Positions 44,975 to 53,702 of a stretch of 64,000 nucleotides of DNA are shown here, piece after piece. Position 1 is the first letter of the stretch; each line of letters starts with the position of its first letter. Under the pieces are notes generated by a model. It was not told the origin of the DNA. It saw only the letters and a list, made by a program, of their open reading frames with translations, and did not search any database. The position numbers were made by a program, and so were the translations under genes. Where the stretch lies: the NCBI RefSeq assembly GCF_030413615.1, contig NZ_CP129236.1, positions 3,518,001-3,582,000 of the forward strand, in the 5' to 3' direction. This stretch comes from Planococcus shixiaomingii (lineage in GTDB: Bacteria > Bacillota > Bacilli > Bacillales_A > Planococcaceae).

Positions 44975-44977
44975 TGC

Positions 44978-45082
44978 GTAAAATCGTATTTCTCTTGTAA
45001 TGGAGCGTATTCCCCTTTTAATGGGGCATATTTCAAGCGCAATGGTGCGTATTTTAACCTTTATGGAGCGTATTTTCCCCAA
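44978..45082. repeat. Five degenerate tandem 21-bp repeats, GCGTATTT type
   Basis: Units share a core (A)ATGGnGCGTATTT at a 21-bp period: TCGTATTTC, AGCGTATTCC, GGCATATTTC, TGCGTATTTT, AGCGTATTTT. The block lies between convergent genes just before a bidirectional terminator. On the minus strand it would read as IRSIxxx heptads, but there is no gene context. The period equals that of the unrelated repeat at 35.8 kb. Confidence 0.7.
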
Positions 45083-45086
45083 AACG

Positions 45087-45118
45087 AAAAAAGCTAGCCG
45101 GTTAAGGCTAGCTTTTTT
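45087..45118. terminator. Bidirectional terminator
   Basis: AAAAAAGCTAGCC (45087-45099) and GGCTAGCTTTTTT (45106-45118) form a perfect stem between the hypothetical gene and surface protein 2, which converge. Confidence 0.92.
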
Positions 45119-45134
45119 CATTCTATTTAATTAC

Positions 45135-46514
45135 TTAAGATTGTTTGCGTGTGCGAAGTGCAATGGTTGTCGACAATCCGGCAAGCATCAAGCCACCAAG
45201 GATCCACATGAATGGTACAGAAGATGAATCGGCTGTTCCGCCCATTCCTGTTTTCGGCATTTCAGAAGGCATTTCAGCTGCACTGAATTCTTCAGGGAAC
45301 TGATCGACGATCGCTTCAGACAAGCCGGCTGCCGGCATTGACATGTGAGCGTATGCTTCACGGATTGAACCGTAAGCTGTTTCGTAATCCCCTGCTACAT
45401 AAGAATCAAAAGCTTTTAGCAATTGATCGACGTGGCCAGTCAATCCTTCTTCCAATGCTGCAGCCGGTACGCGTCCTTCTGTTGCTGCATCAAGCAAAGC
45501 GGCTTGTTCAACGATGTACTTGTCCAAGTCGGCTTTCGCTTTTTCTTGGCCTTCAGCATCTTTCTCGCCAGTTGCCACTACGTAGTCAACAAAGTATCCG
45601 ATATGCGATTTCCAGACTTCCTCAAACTGTGCACCGGCTTCTTCGCCGTATACCGAAGCGACTGCAGCGGATAAATCGTCAGCATTTGCCAATAGTGCAG
45701 CAGATGCTGCATCAAAGCTTTCTGCTCCGTCAGCGCCGTCTTGCATAGCCACAACCGCAAGTCCAGCATGCTCTGTGAATGTGTAATTCAATTGTGCTCG
45801 AAGGTCCACAGCCGGCGTATCCGGGTTCGTGTTCTCGAACTTGTCAGCAAATTGGTCCGTAATTGCGATTGAAAGAGTTTCCGCAAACATGCTCATGTGA
45901 TGCATCGATTCGCGCTCCAGCGAGTAAGCAGTTTCAAAGTCGCCCGCTGCATAGGCGTCAAATGCTTCGACCAATTGGTCTACGTGCATGTCCAAACCTT
46001 CTTCAACTGCAGCGGCCGGCAAGCGACCTTCTGTAGCTGTATCAAAGAATTGGGCTTGTGTTTTCTTGTATTCATCCAAATCAGCAAGCGCTTTGTCTTT
46101 GCCTGCCTGATCGTCTTCAGCGGTTGCTGTTACGTAGTCGACAAAATAACCGATATGCGATTTCCAGATTTCATCAAACTGTGCGGCACCTTCTTCTCCG
46201 TAGACAGATGCAACCGCAGCTTTCAAATCGTCAGCGTTCGCAAGAAGTGCTCCAGATGCCTGATCGAAATCTTCAGCGCCATCCACGCCTTTTCTCATCG
46301 CTTCTACCGCAAGGAATGCATGCTCTGTCAAAACAGTATCCAAGGCAATCCGCAGTTCAGCAGCCGGTGTTGCGGTTCCAGTTTCCATGGAAGACTCGTT
46401 TCCTGAATGCCCGCCTTTTTCTGAATGCCCTCCGTGGCTATCCGCCAATGCAGCAGTTGGTACCAACAGTGAAAGCGTAAGTGGCAATGCGACCAATAAT
46501 TTGTTCATTTTCAT
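45135..46514 (-). CDS. Sortase-anchored surface protein with two helical repeats, paralogue 2
   Basis: A 459-residue secreted protein with signal peptide (to about residue 24, ALADS), a His/Gly-rich segment (HGGHSEKGGHSG), and two closely similar repeats of about 185 residues starting ELRIALDTVLTEHAFLAVEA and DLRAQLNYTFTEHAGLAVVA. Each repeat keeps His at TEHA, WKSHIGYFVDYV, HVDQL and a HMSM motif, a pattern that could bind metal. The C-terminus is MPKTGMGGT, a hydrophobic helix and RTRKQS. The last 41 residues have the same length and plan as those of paralogue 1, so both are probably substrates of the nearby sortase. The RBS is AAGGAGA. Function unknown. Confidence 0.85.
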   Translation of the reverse strand: MKMNKLLVALPLTLSLLVPTAALADSHGGHSEKGGHSGNESSMETGTATPAAELRIALDTVLTEHAFLAVEAMRKGVDGAEDFDQASGALLANADDLKAAVASVYGEEGAAQFDEIWKSHIGYFVDYVTATAEDDQAGKDKALADLDEYKKTQAQFFDTATEGRLPAAAVEEGLDMHVDQLVEAFDAYAAGDFETAYSLERESMHHMSMFAETLSIAITDQFADKFENTNPDTPAVDLRAQLNYTFTEHAGLAVVAMQDGADGAESFDAASAALLANADDLSAAVASVYGEEAGAQFEEVWKSHIGYFVDYVVATGEKDAEGQEKAKADLDKYIVEQAALLDAATEGRVPAAALEEGLTGHVDQLLKAFDSYVAGDYETAYGSIREAYAHMSMPAAGLSEAIVDQFPEEFSAAEMPSEMPKTGMGGTADSSSVPFMWILGGLMLAGLSTTIALRTRKQS

Positions 46515-46559
46515 TTAAAACATCTCCTTTTTCTTTGTTTGATTTTTTTGTTCTGTTAA

Positions 46560-46592
46560 CCAAACGGAGAAAGAAGTTATTTAGATCACTTT
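46560..46592 (-). promoter_or_regulatory. Candidate ECF promoter of surface protein 2
   Basis: The minus strand reads AAAAGTGATC, 16 bp, CCGTTTGGT, 46 bp before the start codon. It matches the promoter region of paralogue 1 in both elements and spacing. The rest of the 320-bp gap holds only the terminator at 46.73 kb. Confidence 0.6.
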
Positions 46593-46727
46593 TTTGAAAA
46601 TAAATTTTCAAATTATTATTTTTTCTTTTTCTAAAGCTTTTTATTGCCTCGATTATTGCTAGCAGCCAAATCAATTATTCCTTATCCCAATTCAATGTTG
46701 TCTTGCAGGGTATTTTGGCGTGAGAAA

Positions 46728-46759
46728 TAAAAAAACAGCCGTTTCATAAAGAAACGGCT
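46728..46759 (-). terminator. Terminator of the small membrane protein gene
   Basis: AGCCGTTTC (46737-46745) and GAAACGGCT (46751-46759) pair, with TTTTTTT following on the minus strand. Confidence 0.88.
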
Positions 46760-46836
46760 GGATTCGGCAGTCGACAAAAGGTCCTGTTAGAGAAATAAGC
46801 ACACCTCAATATGGAGATGGATTGTTTATCTCCTTG

Positions 46837-47151
46837 TTAAAAGTCGTGCCCATACTCAGCGAAATACAAAAATCCTGTCTTTTTCACTAGATACGTATCC
46901 AAAATACCTTCGGTATCCTTTTCAACTGGCGGTTCTGTTAAAAGATATCCTTTACTGTCCTCTTCATTGGCTGGCAGATTTAGATATTCATAATCAACAA
47001 TCTCAGTTGTAAGAGCAATCTTCGGATACCCCTCAAAAAAGAGATGTGTTCGCAAGGCTATTTTGGGAGTTGTGTGCAGCAAAACAAATAATAGGATCAC
47101 CAGTGCAAACAGCGAGACGACCCACTTTATTTCTCTCATTATCTCTCTCAA
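46837..47151 (-). CDS. Small membrane-anchored protein of unknown function (104 aa)
   Basis: A 104-residue protein with one N-terminal helix (about residues 10-27) and a small extracytoplasmic part ending FLYFAEYGHDF. The best start is TTG 47151 with AAGGAG at 7 nt; ATG 47139 in the same frame is the alternative. I do not recognise the family. It is followed by its own terminator, so it is probably monocistronic. Confidence 0.6.
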   Translation of the reverse strand: MREIMREIKWVVSLFALVILLFVLLHTTPKIALRTHLFFEGYPKIALTTEIVDYEYLNLPANEEDSKGYLLTEPPVEKDTEGILDTYLVKKTGFLYFAEYGHDF

Positions 47152-47343
47152 AAAATCACTCCTTAAAATGTCGAATCAGGCTATTCATTTAACTCTATAA
47201 GCTCGTAAAGAATATCTCCCTAAATAATAATACCTATTTATAGAAGAATTCACTAAAACTATAATACCAATAAAATTAAGTTTCATCTTCTTTATTTGAA
47301 AGAACCTATCTTTTTAAAAGAGTCTTTTCTAAAGAGAAAACTC

Positions 47344-47417
47344 ACCAAAAAAGCCTTTAAGCCCGTTCGATTTATAGCAATCTATCACTATAAATCAAAC
47401 CAGCAAAAGGCTTTATG
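47344..47417 (-). terminator. Nested inverted repeat and terminator of the TPR gene
   Basis: The outer arms AAAGCCTTT and AAAGGCTTT enclose inner arms GATTTATAG and CTATAAATC. On the minus strand a TTTTTT run follows. It lies directly after the large TPR gene. The other bases of the 270-bp gap upstream are AT-rich with no visible feature. Confidence 0.7.
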
Positions 47418-47424
47418 CATTAAA

Positions 47425-50400
47425 TCAGACAAACTCGCCAATTAAGTCATGGATTTCTTCCATAATCGATTCAAACAGCGGATCTTCATCGGCTGACACA
47501 ATGTAATGTCTGCCTTCCTCCTTATCAGCCAGATAACGGAGATGGTTTATCGCCGCCCCTTTATTGCCAAGCAGCATTTCCGCACGGGCCAGTTCGTAGT
47601 AGGTCGGCAAGTAATCGGGTTCATCTTGGATCAAAGACACCAGAATTTCACGAGCTATCAATCCTTCTTTCACTTCCACATACACCATTCCGAGATTGAG
47701 GCGGATCCATTCATGGTCTTTCAGTTCTTCCGGCAGGCGTGCTTCAAATCCTTTGACCTCCTGCGGACGCTGTTCAGCCAAAAGATGCATCAGGCGCGCA
47801 TAGCCTTCCGTATTGTAAGGTTCAAGGTGAATGAGCTGTTCATATTGCGCCACTGTTTTTTCGAACTCGCCAATTGCGTAGAGGGCTTCCCCTCTCGCCA
47901 GCAGCAGCCGCGTATCGAACGGCCGCTGTTCATGAAGCTTCCGCGCCTGGACAGCAGCGGACCTTGCAATCTTATAGGACTCTTCTTGGTCAGCCAGTTG
48001 AAGCGTCGCTTGGACCTGCAAAAGGGCCGCTTCAAAATTGCCCGTCCGTTCAACAAAAGGCTTCAGTTCATCCACAGCTTCTTTTGCCATTTCACGGGAC
48101 ATATAGAGTCCTGCCAGACGCGTGACCGGCAGCTCGTTCTCGGGCAGCTGTTTAATGGCATCTTCGTACAAGGTAATAATGTTGCTTATGATCTTCAACG
48201 ACCGCGCGTTGTGGCGCAGTTTGGCAATCAACCCTTTCGGCTCTTCCTGCTCGAATTGTTCAAACCAGAGTGCCAGGAAATCCGCGCAATACGTTTTAGC
48301 AATAGCCAAATTTTCACCGGAAAGCTTTTGCTTCAGCCGTTTGCTGATTTCATTCGTCTTGCCGACTTCGCCCAGTATGCCGATATATTTTTCATAGAGT
48401 CCAACCAGGTCCGGATAGTCCGCAATCATCTCTTCCAACAAGACTGCTGCCCGTTTGAAATCCCCTCGGCGTTCACAAAACTCTACATGCTCAAAACGAG
48501 ACCTGTATGCTCCGTTTACCGCTTTGGCTTGTACAAAAAGATTTTCCGCTTCCTTTAATCTTCCCTCTTTTTCTGCACAGTGTGCCTTGACTACAAGCAG
48601 CCACTCTTCTGGCACTTTTTCAGAAATTTCTTCGACTCTTTTCGAGATGGCGGAGACAGCTTCTTCAGTATCCGCTAAACGGAACAGTTCTCCCAAATCG
48701 AGTTCCAATGGATCATTTTCAAGCACAATCATGGCTGCAGCGAGTGCACGCTCCTTATTCTCAAGAGCGGTATAATCGTGCATTAAGCCTCCATAAGCAG
48801 CGGTGAAGCCTGGGTCCAGCTCGGCACAGCGCAGGTGATGATTGATGGCTTCTTCGTAGCGGCCTCTTTTTTCTTCTAGCAGCCCAAGCCGGTAATGCGC
48901 TAAAGGGTAGTCCGCTTTTTCCGCAGCCTGGAGGTACAATTTCCGGGCAAATCGGTTGTTCTCGGTTTCCTCATGCAGCGAGCCTTCCATACAAAGCAAT
49001 ACTTCGTCCGGACCTGTTTCTCTCAGATCCTTGAATTTTTTCAGCACACGGTGCCGGAAGAACGGATCTTCCCCAAATTCAGCATACTGGCCTGCAATAT
49101 CATGAAACCCTTCCCGCTCCGCGTTTTCAAGGCCTTGCTCCAGCAGCAGAACCGCCTGCTCTTTTCCAGCATATTCCGGCCACTCTTCCCATAACATGGA
49201 GGCGGTGCGGATAAAATAGCCGGCATCCCCTTTTTCGGTATATTGGCCGATCCATTCGCCAGCCTCATCAAAACGTTCTTGTTTAATGAGCATGTGGGCA
49301 ATGTGGGTAACTGCAAACAAATCTTTCGGATCCAGCTCCAGCGCCTTCCGGTATTCGGTTTCCGCTTCTTTAAACCGCTTCCGCTCCATGGCGATATGCC
49401 CCCGGTAAATGTGCAGCACATCGGCCGTTTCAGCTTTCCCGAGTCCTTTATTGATAATGTTCTCCGCCTTCTGCCACGCTTCCGCTTCCATATGAATTTC
49501 AGCGATTCTCAAATAAGAATAGGGCAGCGCCGGATCTATCTCGATTGCCCGGCTGAAAGCGGCAATCGCTTGTTCCTCATCCCCGAGCTGCTGCAGGCAA
49601 CGCCCGATTTCATAAATGAAATACCCATCGTCAGGGTGTTCTTTACTGAGTTTTCGGAAACGCTCCAGCGCTTTTTCGTACGCTCCGGATTCATACTGGA
49701 TCAAGCTATGGGTAACCTGGGCGAATACATCGGACGGCAACTGCTCGAGCGCAATGGATGACCATTTATACGCTTGATAGCTTTTCCCTGTCTCCAGATA
49801 GCAGCGGGCAAGATGGCTATAGGCCTCCAGCTGATAGTGGTCCAATTCGATGGATTTTTTCAGCAGTGGAATCGCCTGCTCATGTGCATCCCTGTCCATC
49901 AGGACGGCTCCTTTTAAAAACAAGGCATACGGGCTGCGCTTTTCATCTACATAAGCGAGATAGGCAAGTGCTTCCGGCAATTGTCTTTTCTGAAAGTGCA
50001 TATGAGCAGCCAGCAGCGCCACTTCTTCATCTTCTTTGCCGAATTCCCGCTGAAGGCGCTCAAGCCATTTGCTATGGAGAGCCTGGGCACGGTCGGTAAA
50101 TAAAGTGGCGACGCCAACCACTGCCGCGAAACGTTCTTCCGTATGGCTGTCCAAAAATTCGAGAAAAGCTTCGCTTTCCCCTTTTTCAGCTTCATCTAAA
50201 AATGCGTATAACTCAGAGAAGAAACGGTGTTCACGGTCATCAAGGAGTTCCAAAAGCTGATTTTGTTCTTTCTTCACAAAGGCTACGCTCAGCGAATCCG
50301 TCAGTTTGTAAACTGATTTCACCTCTGCGTATGAAAGCAGAAACGGCGCCTGGTCATTCGGGTCCTGGATGATCAGCCCCTGAAGCCGGTCGTCATAACC

Positions 50401-51597
50401 GATAACCACTTGGACGTGGGCGCTGTTTTCAATCATCATGCTAAGGAGCACCGGAACTCCGGCATCTATGAACTTCTTATACAAGTCCACGGTTCCTTTA
50501 AAGTACCTCGCCTCAAGACCGAGCGACTCCATGTAGGTCAAGGTGGTCCGAAGTTTCGAACCGGTCACGTCAAAAACATGTGAAGCGATTTCGTCTTGGC
50601 CAATTTCCATTCCGAATGCTTCCAGCATGAGCGACAGAGAAGCCGGCACACAATAATTCATCTTTTGAACCTTCGGCGTCAGCTTCAGCTGCTTCACTTT
50701 TTCATCGCGCCGGATGTCGGTTTTGCCGTACAGGGTGCTTTTTAGAATTTGTTGATGCGCGCTGATCCAATCGTTCAGTTCATCCCACTGTTCAAGCTTA
50801 TACAAACTTGCCGCTGTCAAATAAACAAAATAGTTGCGGCGCAAATGGAACGGGTTTTTCTCATTGATTTCCTTCATCAAACTAATGGCTTCGTTATAAC
50901 GGCCGAGATGATAAAGCCTGCTCACTTGCTCTATGCGATATCCCCAATTTTCCGGAGCCGTCGTTTCTCCTTCTTGCAGCACAGCCAAGGAATCCGTTTG
51001 CCGCCCTGTCATCGATAAAAGCTCTGCGTAAAGCGGCCTTGTGTAGCTGCTCCGTTCTGCATCTTCTTTTTCGAGAGCGCTTTTTAGAACCTGCTCCGCC
51101 TTTTCCCATTCTCCGCTGTGTATATAGTAGTAGCCTTCCTCATCAGGCCAAACCAATCCTCTTGCTTCTTCAATCTTTCGCAGTTGCTCTTTCGCTTCCG
51201 GCAGGCGATTAAGCTCACAGAATACCTTCAGCAACAAACTATGCGCTGCTGCCAGCTCTTCCCCTGTATAACTGTTTGCCGCATGGTTCTGCAAGCGACC
51301 GCGCATCCGCTCTTCTGCTTCCAGGCTCTTCCCTGTATCACTCAGCCGTGCACAATGCCAGGCAAACGAACGAAGCGTTCCCAATTGCTTATAGGCCTGC
51401 GTCGCGAAAAAATTGCCATAGTCGTCGAGGTCCGCCTGGTCCGCCAACTGAATCAGCCGGTAAAAATCCTCTTCTGTCTCCAATCCCTTCAACCATTCGC
51501 GCAGCCGGCGAATCGAGCGCGCCTCCCATAACTGGCGAATCGCTTCGATTAACTGATTGGCTGTCCTAATTTCTTTTGCTTGCATGTTGATCCCCAT
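47425..51597 (-). CDS. Large TPR protein with embedded C39-like peptidase domain
   Basis: A 1390-residue protein without signal peptide. Residues 1-300 are TPR-like helical repeats. Residues 305-450 form a papain-like C39 domain with Cys316 in MNYCVPASLSLML, His394 in NSAHVQVVIGYD and Asp412 in IIQDPND. From about 530 to the end TPR units resume (ALERFRKLSKEHPDDGYFIY, AIAAFSRAIEIDPALPYSYL). The catalytic triad looks complete, so peptide or isopeptide cleavage is possible. C39 domains otherwise process double-glycine leaders in bacteriocin exporters, but no transporter or precursor is near. It stands alone. An in-frame ATG at 51585 is an alternative start. Confidence 0.88.
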   Translation of the reverse strand: MGINMQAKEIRTANQLIEAIRQLWEARSIRRLREWLKGLETEEDFYRLIQLADQADLDDYGNFFATQAYKQLGTLRSFAWHCARLSDTGKSLEAEERMRGRLQNHAANSYTGEELAAAHSLLLKVFCELNRLPEAKEQLRKIEEARGLVWPDEEGYYYIHSGEWEKAEQVLKSALEKEDAERSSYTRPLYAELLSMTGRQTDSLAVLQEGETTAPENWGYRIEQVSRLYHLGRYNEAISLMKEINEKNPFHLRRNYFVYLTAASLYKLEQWDELNDWISAHQQILKSTLYGKTDIRRDEKVKQLKLTPKVQKMNYCVPASLSLMLEAFGMEIGQDEIASHVFDVTGSKLRTTLTYMESLGLEARYFKGTVDLYKKFIDAGVPVLLSMMIENSAHVQVVIGYDDRLQGLIIQDPNDQAPFLLSYAEVKSVYKLTDSLSVAFVKKEQNQLLELLDDREHRFFSELYAFLDEAEKGESEAFLEFLDSHTEERFAAVVGVATLFTDRAQALHSKWLERLQREFGKEDEEVALLAAHMHFQKRQLPEALAYLAYVDEKRSPYALFLKGAVLMDRDAHEQAIPLLKKSIELDHYQLEAYSHLARCYLETGKSYQAYKWSSIALEQLPSDVFAQVTHSLIQYESGAYEKALERFRKLSKEHPDDGYFIYEIGRCLQQLGDEEQAIAAFSRAIEIDPALPYSYLRIAEIHMEAEAWQKAENIINKGLGKAETADVLHIYRGHIAMERKRFKEAETEYRKALELDPKDLFAVTHIAHMLIKQERFDEAGEWIGQYTEKGDAGYFIRTASMLWEEWPEYAGKEQAVLLLEQGLENAEREGFHDIAGQYAEFGEDPFFRHRVLKKFKDLRETGPDEVLLCMEGSLHEETENNRFARKLYLQAAEKADYPLAHYRLGLLEEKRGRYEEAINHHLRCAELDPGFTAAYGGLMHDYTALENKERALAAAMIVLENDPLELDLGELFRLADTEEAVSAISKRVEEISEKVPEEWLLVVKAHCAEKEGRLKEAENLFVQAKAVNGAYRSRFEHVEFCERRGDFKRAAVLLEEMIADYPDLVGLYEKYIGILGEVGKTNEISKRLKQKLSGENLAIAKTYCADFLALWFEQFEQEEPKGLIAKLRHNARSLKIISNIITLYEDAIKQLPENELPVTRLAGLYMSREMAKEAVDELKPFVERTGNFEAALLQVQATLQLADQEESYKIARSAAVQARKLHEQRPFDTRLLLARGEALYAIGEFEKTVAQYEQLIHLEPYNTEGYARLMHLLAEQRPQEVKGFEARLPEELKDHEWIRLNLGMVYVEVKEGLIAREILVSLIQDEPDYLPTYYELARAEMLLGNKGAAINHLRYLADKEEGRHYIVSADEDPLFESIMEEIHDLIGEFV

Positions 51598-51787
51598 TCT
51601 CTACCTCTCCCTTGCTCCCACTTATTGCATTTGATTTATTATAAGTTGGGAAATTATAGGGCGCAATGTTTTTTTCAGAACATTGGAGTAACTCGAGCGC
51701 GCCGATTTCACTGTAATAAGAGGCAACGTTTTGCATCGCCTGAAAATCGATGCTAACGGCTATCTTGTCTTTTTACTGCCGGTCATC

Positions 51788-51818
51788 AAAAAACGGACTA
51801 TCCAAATAGGACAATCCG
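51788..51818 (-). terminator. Terminator of the LLM oxidoreductase gene
   Basis: CGGATTGTCC and GGATAGTCCG (minus strand) pair fully with two G-U pairs and are followed by TTTTTT. Confidence 0.8.
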
Positions 51819-51832
51819 CTTCAACACGCTTC

Positions 51833-52888
51833 TTATTTTTTTGTATATTTTTTAATAGCTGGCAAAATTTCCGATCCGATCATATCGACATTCCGCATCA
51901 GGCGTTTAAATGGCACACCGCCGAAATCCATTTGGGCGATATAGCGCTGATGGCCGAACAATTCGTGCTGGTACAGGATTTTTTCGATAATCTGCTGCGG
52001 GCTGCCGATGTTCATAACGTCATGTGGATGGGCCCCTTGCATAAATTGCCGTTGTGGATAACCTCGGCCGTTCGTTTTCATCATACCTTTATCCACATGT
52101 GGATGAATTTCATCGAACGCTTGCTGCGTCGTTTCAGCGACGTGGAAAAATCCGGCTGTCGCAACCGGCAATGCGGCCGGATCAAAACCGCTTTCTTCAG
52201 CAGCTTCCCGGAAAGCATCGATGGAATACTTGAAGCTTTCCGCTTGTCCACCAAGTGTCGCAAGCATCATTGGCACTCCTCCATGCCCGGTTTTGATGGC
52301 ACTTGCCGGATGTCCCCCGACTGCTCGCCAAATCGGCAGCGAACCGTTTTGCGGGCGCGGCAGAACTTCCGCATCTTTCAGCGGCGCACGGAAACGTCCG
52401 CTCCAATTGACTATCCGTTCATCGTTGATCTTCCGAAGCAAATCAAATTTTTCCTCATAAAGTTCTTCATAATAACGGATGTCGTAACCAAGCAGTTCAA
52501 ATAATCCGATGCGCGACGCCCGCCCGGCAATTATTTCCGCACGTCCATTTGAAATCAAATCGATTGTCGCGAAATCCTCATAGACACGGACCGGATCCGA
52601 AGTGCTGATGATGGTAGAAGAGCTGGAAATCTTGATTTTTTCTGTTGCTTGAGCAATTGCCCCAAGCACCACAGTATGCGCTTGCGTCGCAAAATATTCC
52701 TGATGGCTTTCGCCAACGCTGAAAAAATCGATGCCTGCCTGTTCAGCGAGTTTCGCGAGCTCGATGATTTCACGAATCCGCTCCCCAGCCGAAATGCGTT
52801 CACCGGTTGCAGGATCCGGAATATGATCCCCTAGTGTGTAAAGACCGAACTCCAAGCCTTTTTTTGAATCCATGCGATATTTTTCCAT
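51833..52888 (-). CDS. LLM-class flavin-dependent oxidoreductase
   Basis: A 351-residue luciferase-like monooxygenase. The N-terminal FGLYTLGDHIPDP, FFSVGESHQEYF and SSSSTIISTSDPVRVYEDFA stretches are typical of the family, which binds FMN (or F420 in other phyla) in a TIM barrel. LPIWRAVGGHPASA is the flavin phosphate region. The substrate is unknown. It is monocistronic, with GGAAGGA as RBS. Confidence 0.9.
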   Translation of the reverse strand: MEKYRMDSKKGLEFGLYTLGDHIPDPATGERISAGERIREIIELAKLAEQAGIDFFSVGESHQEYFATQAHTVVLGAIAQATEKIKISSSSTIISTSDPVRVYEDFATIDLISNGRAEIIAGRASRIGLFELLGYDIRYYEELYEEKFDLLRKINDERIVNWSGRFRAPLKDAEVLPRPQNGSLPIWRAVGGHPASAIKTGHGGVPMMLATLGGQAESFKYSIDAFREAAEESGFDPAALPVATAGFFHVAETTQQAFDEIHPHVDKGMMKTNGRGYPQRQFMQGAHPHDVMNIGSPQQIIEKILYQHELFGHQRYIAQMDFGGVPFKRLMRNVDMIGSEILPAIKKYTKK

Positions 52889-53040
52889 AAGCCCATTCCT
52901 TCCATTAGCATCTGCTTTCTTGCTGTTAGTTCATCCTTCTAGTATAGGCAGCCCTTAGAGGGAATAAAAGTAAATAGAATTGAGGAAATATTTCCCTTCA
53001 AAACCTTTCTTTTTATATTTTTAAATTTCTGACAATTTCA

Positions 53041-53069
53041 TTGACTTTAGTAGAAAAGACTGGTATTTT
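53041..53069 (+). promoter_or_regulatory. SigA-type promoter of the truncated ATP-grasp gene
   Basis: TTGACT, 17 bp, TATTTT. A GGTATT...AATACC inverted repeat overlaps the -10. The transcript would begin about 90 bp before the ATG at 53164. Confidence 0.6.
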
Positions 53070-53163
53070 AATAATTAATACCTATATTTCATTGAATTTA
53101 GATAATATTATCACTTCCAGACGTTTTTCTAAGCCGCGAAGTATCTTAACAGGGGGTTTTAAT

Positions 53164-53613
53164 ATGATGACTAGAAAGAAGAAAGTGTTAATTCTCAGTG
53201 GGGCATCTCACATGATTGAGGCAGTGGAAATTGCTAAAAATTCTGGCCTGCATACTATCGTGGCAGACAACAGAATAGCGCCACCCGCTAAAAAACACGC
53301 TGACAATTTTTACAGCATCAGCCCGGACAATATAGAACAGATAGCCGATATGGCCAGAAGCGAAGAAATTGATGGGATTTTCACTATCTTTGACGACATA
53401 AATACTTGGCATGCTTTGGCTTTATGCAAAAAGTTAGATCTTCCTCTATATACTGCCAAAGAGCAGCTGGCAAACCGTTCCACCGATTACCGGTTCCGTG
53501 AATACTGCAGAATTTTTAATGTGCCGGTTGTTGACAGTCCTGCAATTGAAAAACTGAACAAGAAGGAAGTAGCAAGAAGGAAGTTTTCAATTACCAAGCC
53601 AGTTGCCAGCTAA
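53164..53613 (+). CDS. Truncated ATP-grasp paralogue (N-terminal domain only)
   Basis: A 149-residue protein that matches the first 150 residues of the full ATP-grasp protein encoded 2 kb downstream (VLILSG..HMI, HADNFYSIS, FDDINTWHALALC). Homology ends at SITKPVAS, where the full-length protein continues VKPVDSYASKG into the ATP-binding domain. It keeps a promoter, a ribosome binding site (GGGGG) and a terminator. It lacks all ATP-grasp catalytic residues. It may be a decayed duplicate or a stand-alone regulatory domain; the sequence alone does not decide. Confidence 0.7.
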   Translation: MMTRKKKVLILSGASHMIEAVEIAKNSGLHTIVADNRIAPPAKKHADNFYSISPDNIEQIADMARSEEIDGIFTIFDDINTWHALALCKKLDLPLYTAKEQLANRSTDYRFREYCRIFNVPVVDSPAIEKLNKKEVARRKFSITKPVAS

Positions 53614-53645
53614 AAAAGAGTTTAAAGTTATCCGAAAACCAAACG

Positions 53646-53680
53646 AAAGGACTGTCTTGCAAAAGGCAGTCCTTTTTATA
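53646..53680 (+). terminator. Terminator of the truncated ATP-grasp gene
   Basis: AAAGGACTG and CAGTCCTTT pair and are followed by T residues. Confidence 0.85.
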
Positions 53681-53702
53681 TGCCAAGACGACCAGCAAAA
53701 GT

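Noticed and set aside
44891..45121. 76-codon minus frame with IRSIxxx heptads
   Set aside because: It runs through a bidirectional terminator and the 21-bp repeat block; best read as a repeat artefact.
47506..48558. 350-codon open frame antisense to the TPR gene
   Set aside because: It is a shadow in the opposite strand of a clearly coding TPR gene, with Phe/Arg-rich composition and no domain or RBS.
51731..52504. 257-codon plus frame antisense to the LLM oxidoreductase
   Set aside because: It is a shadow of a confident gene and crosses that gene's terminator.
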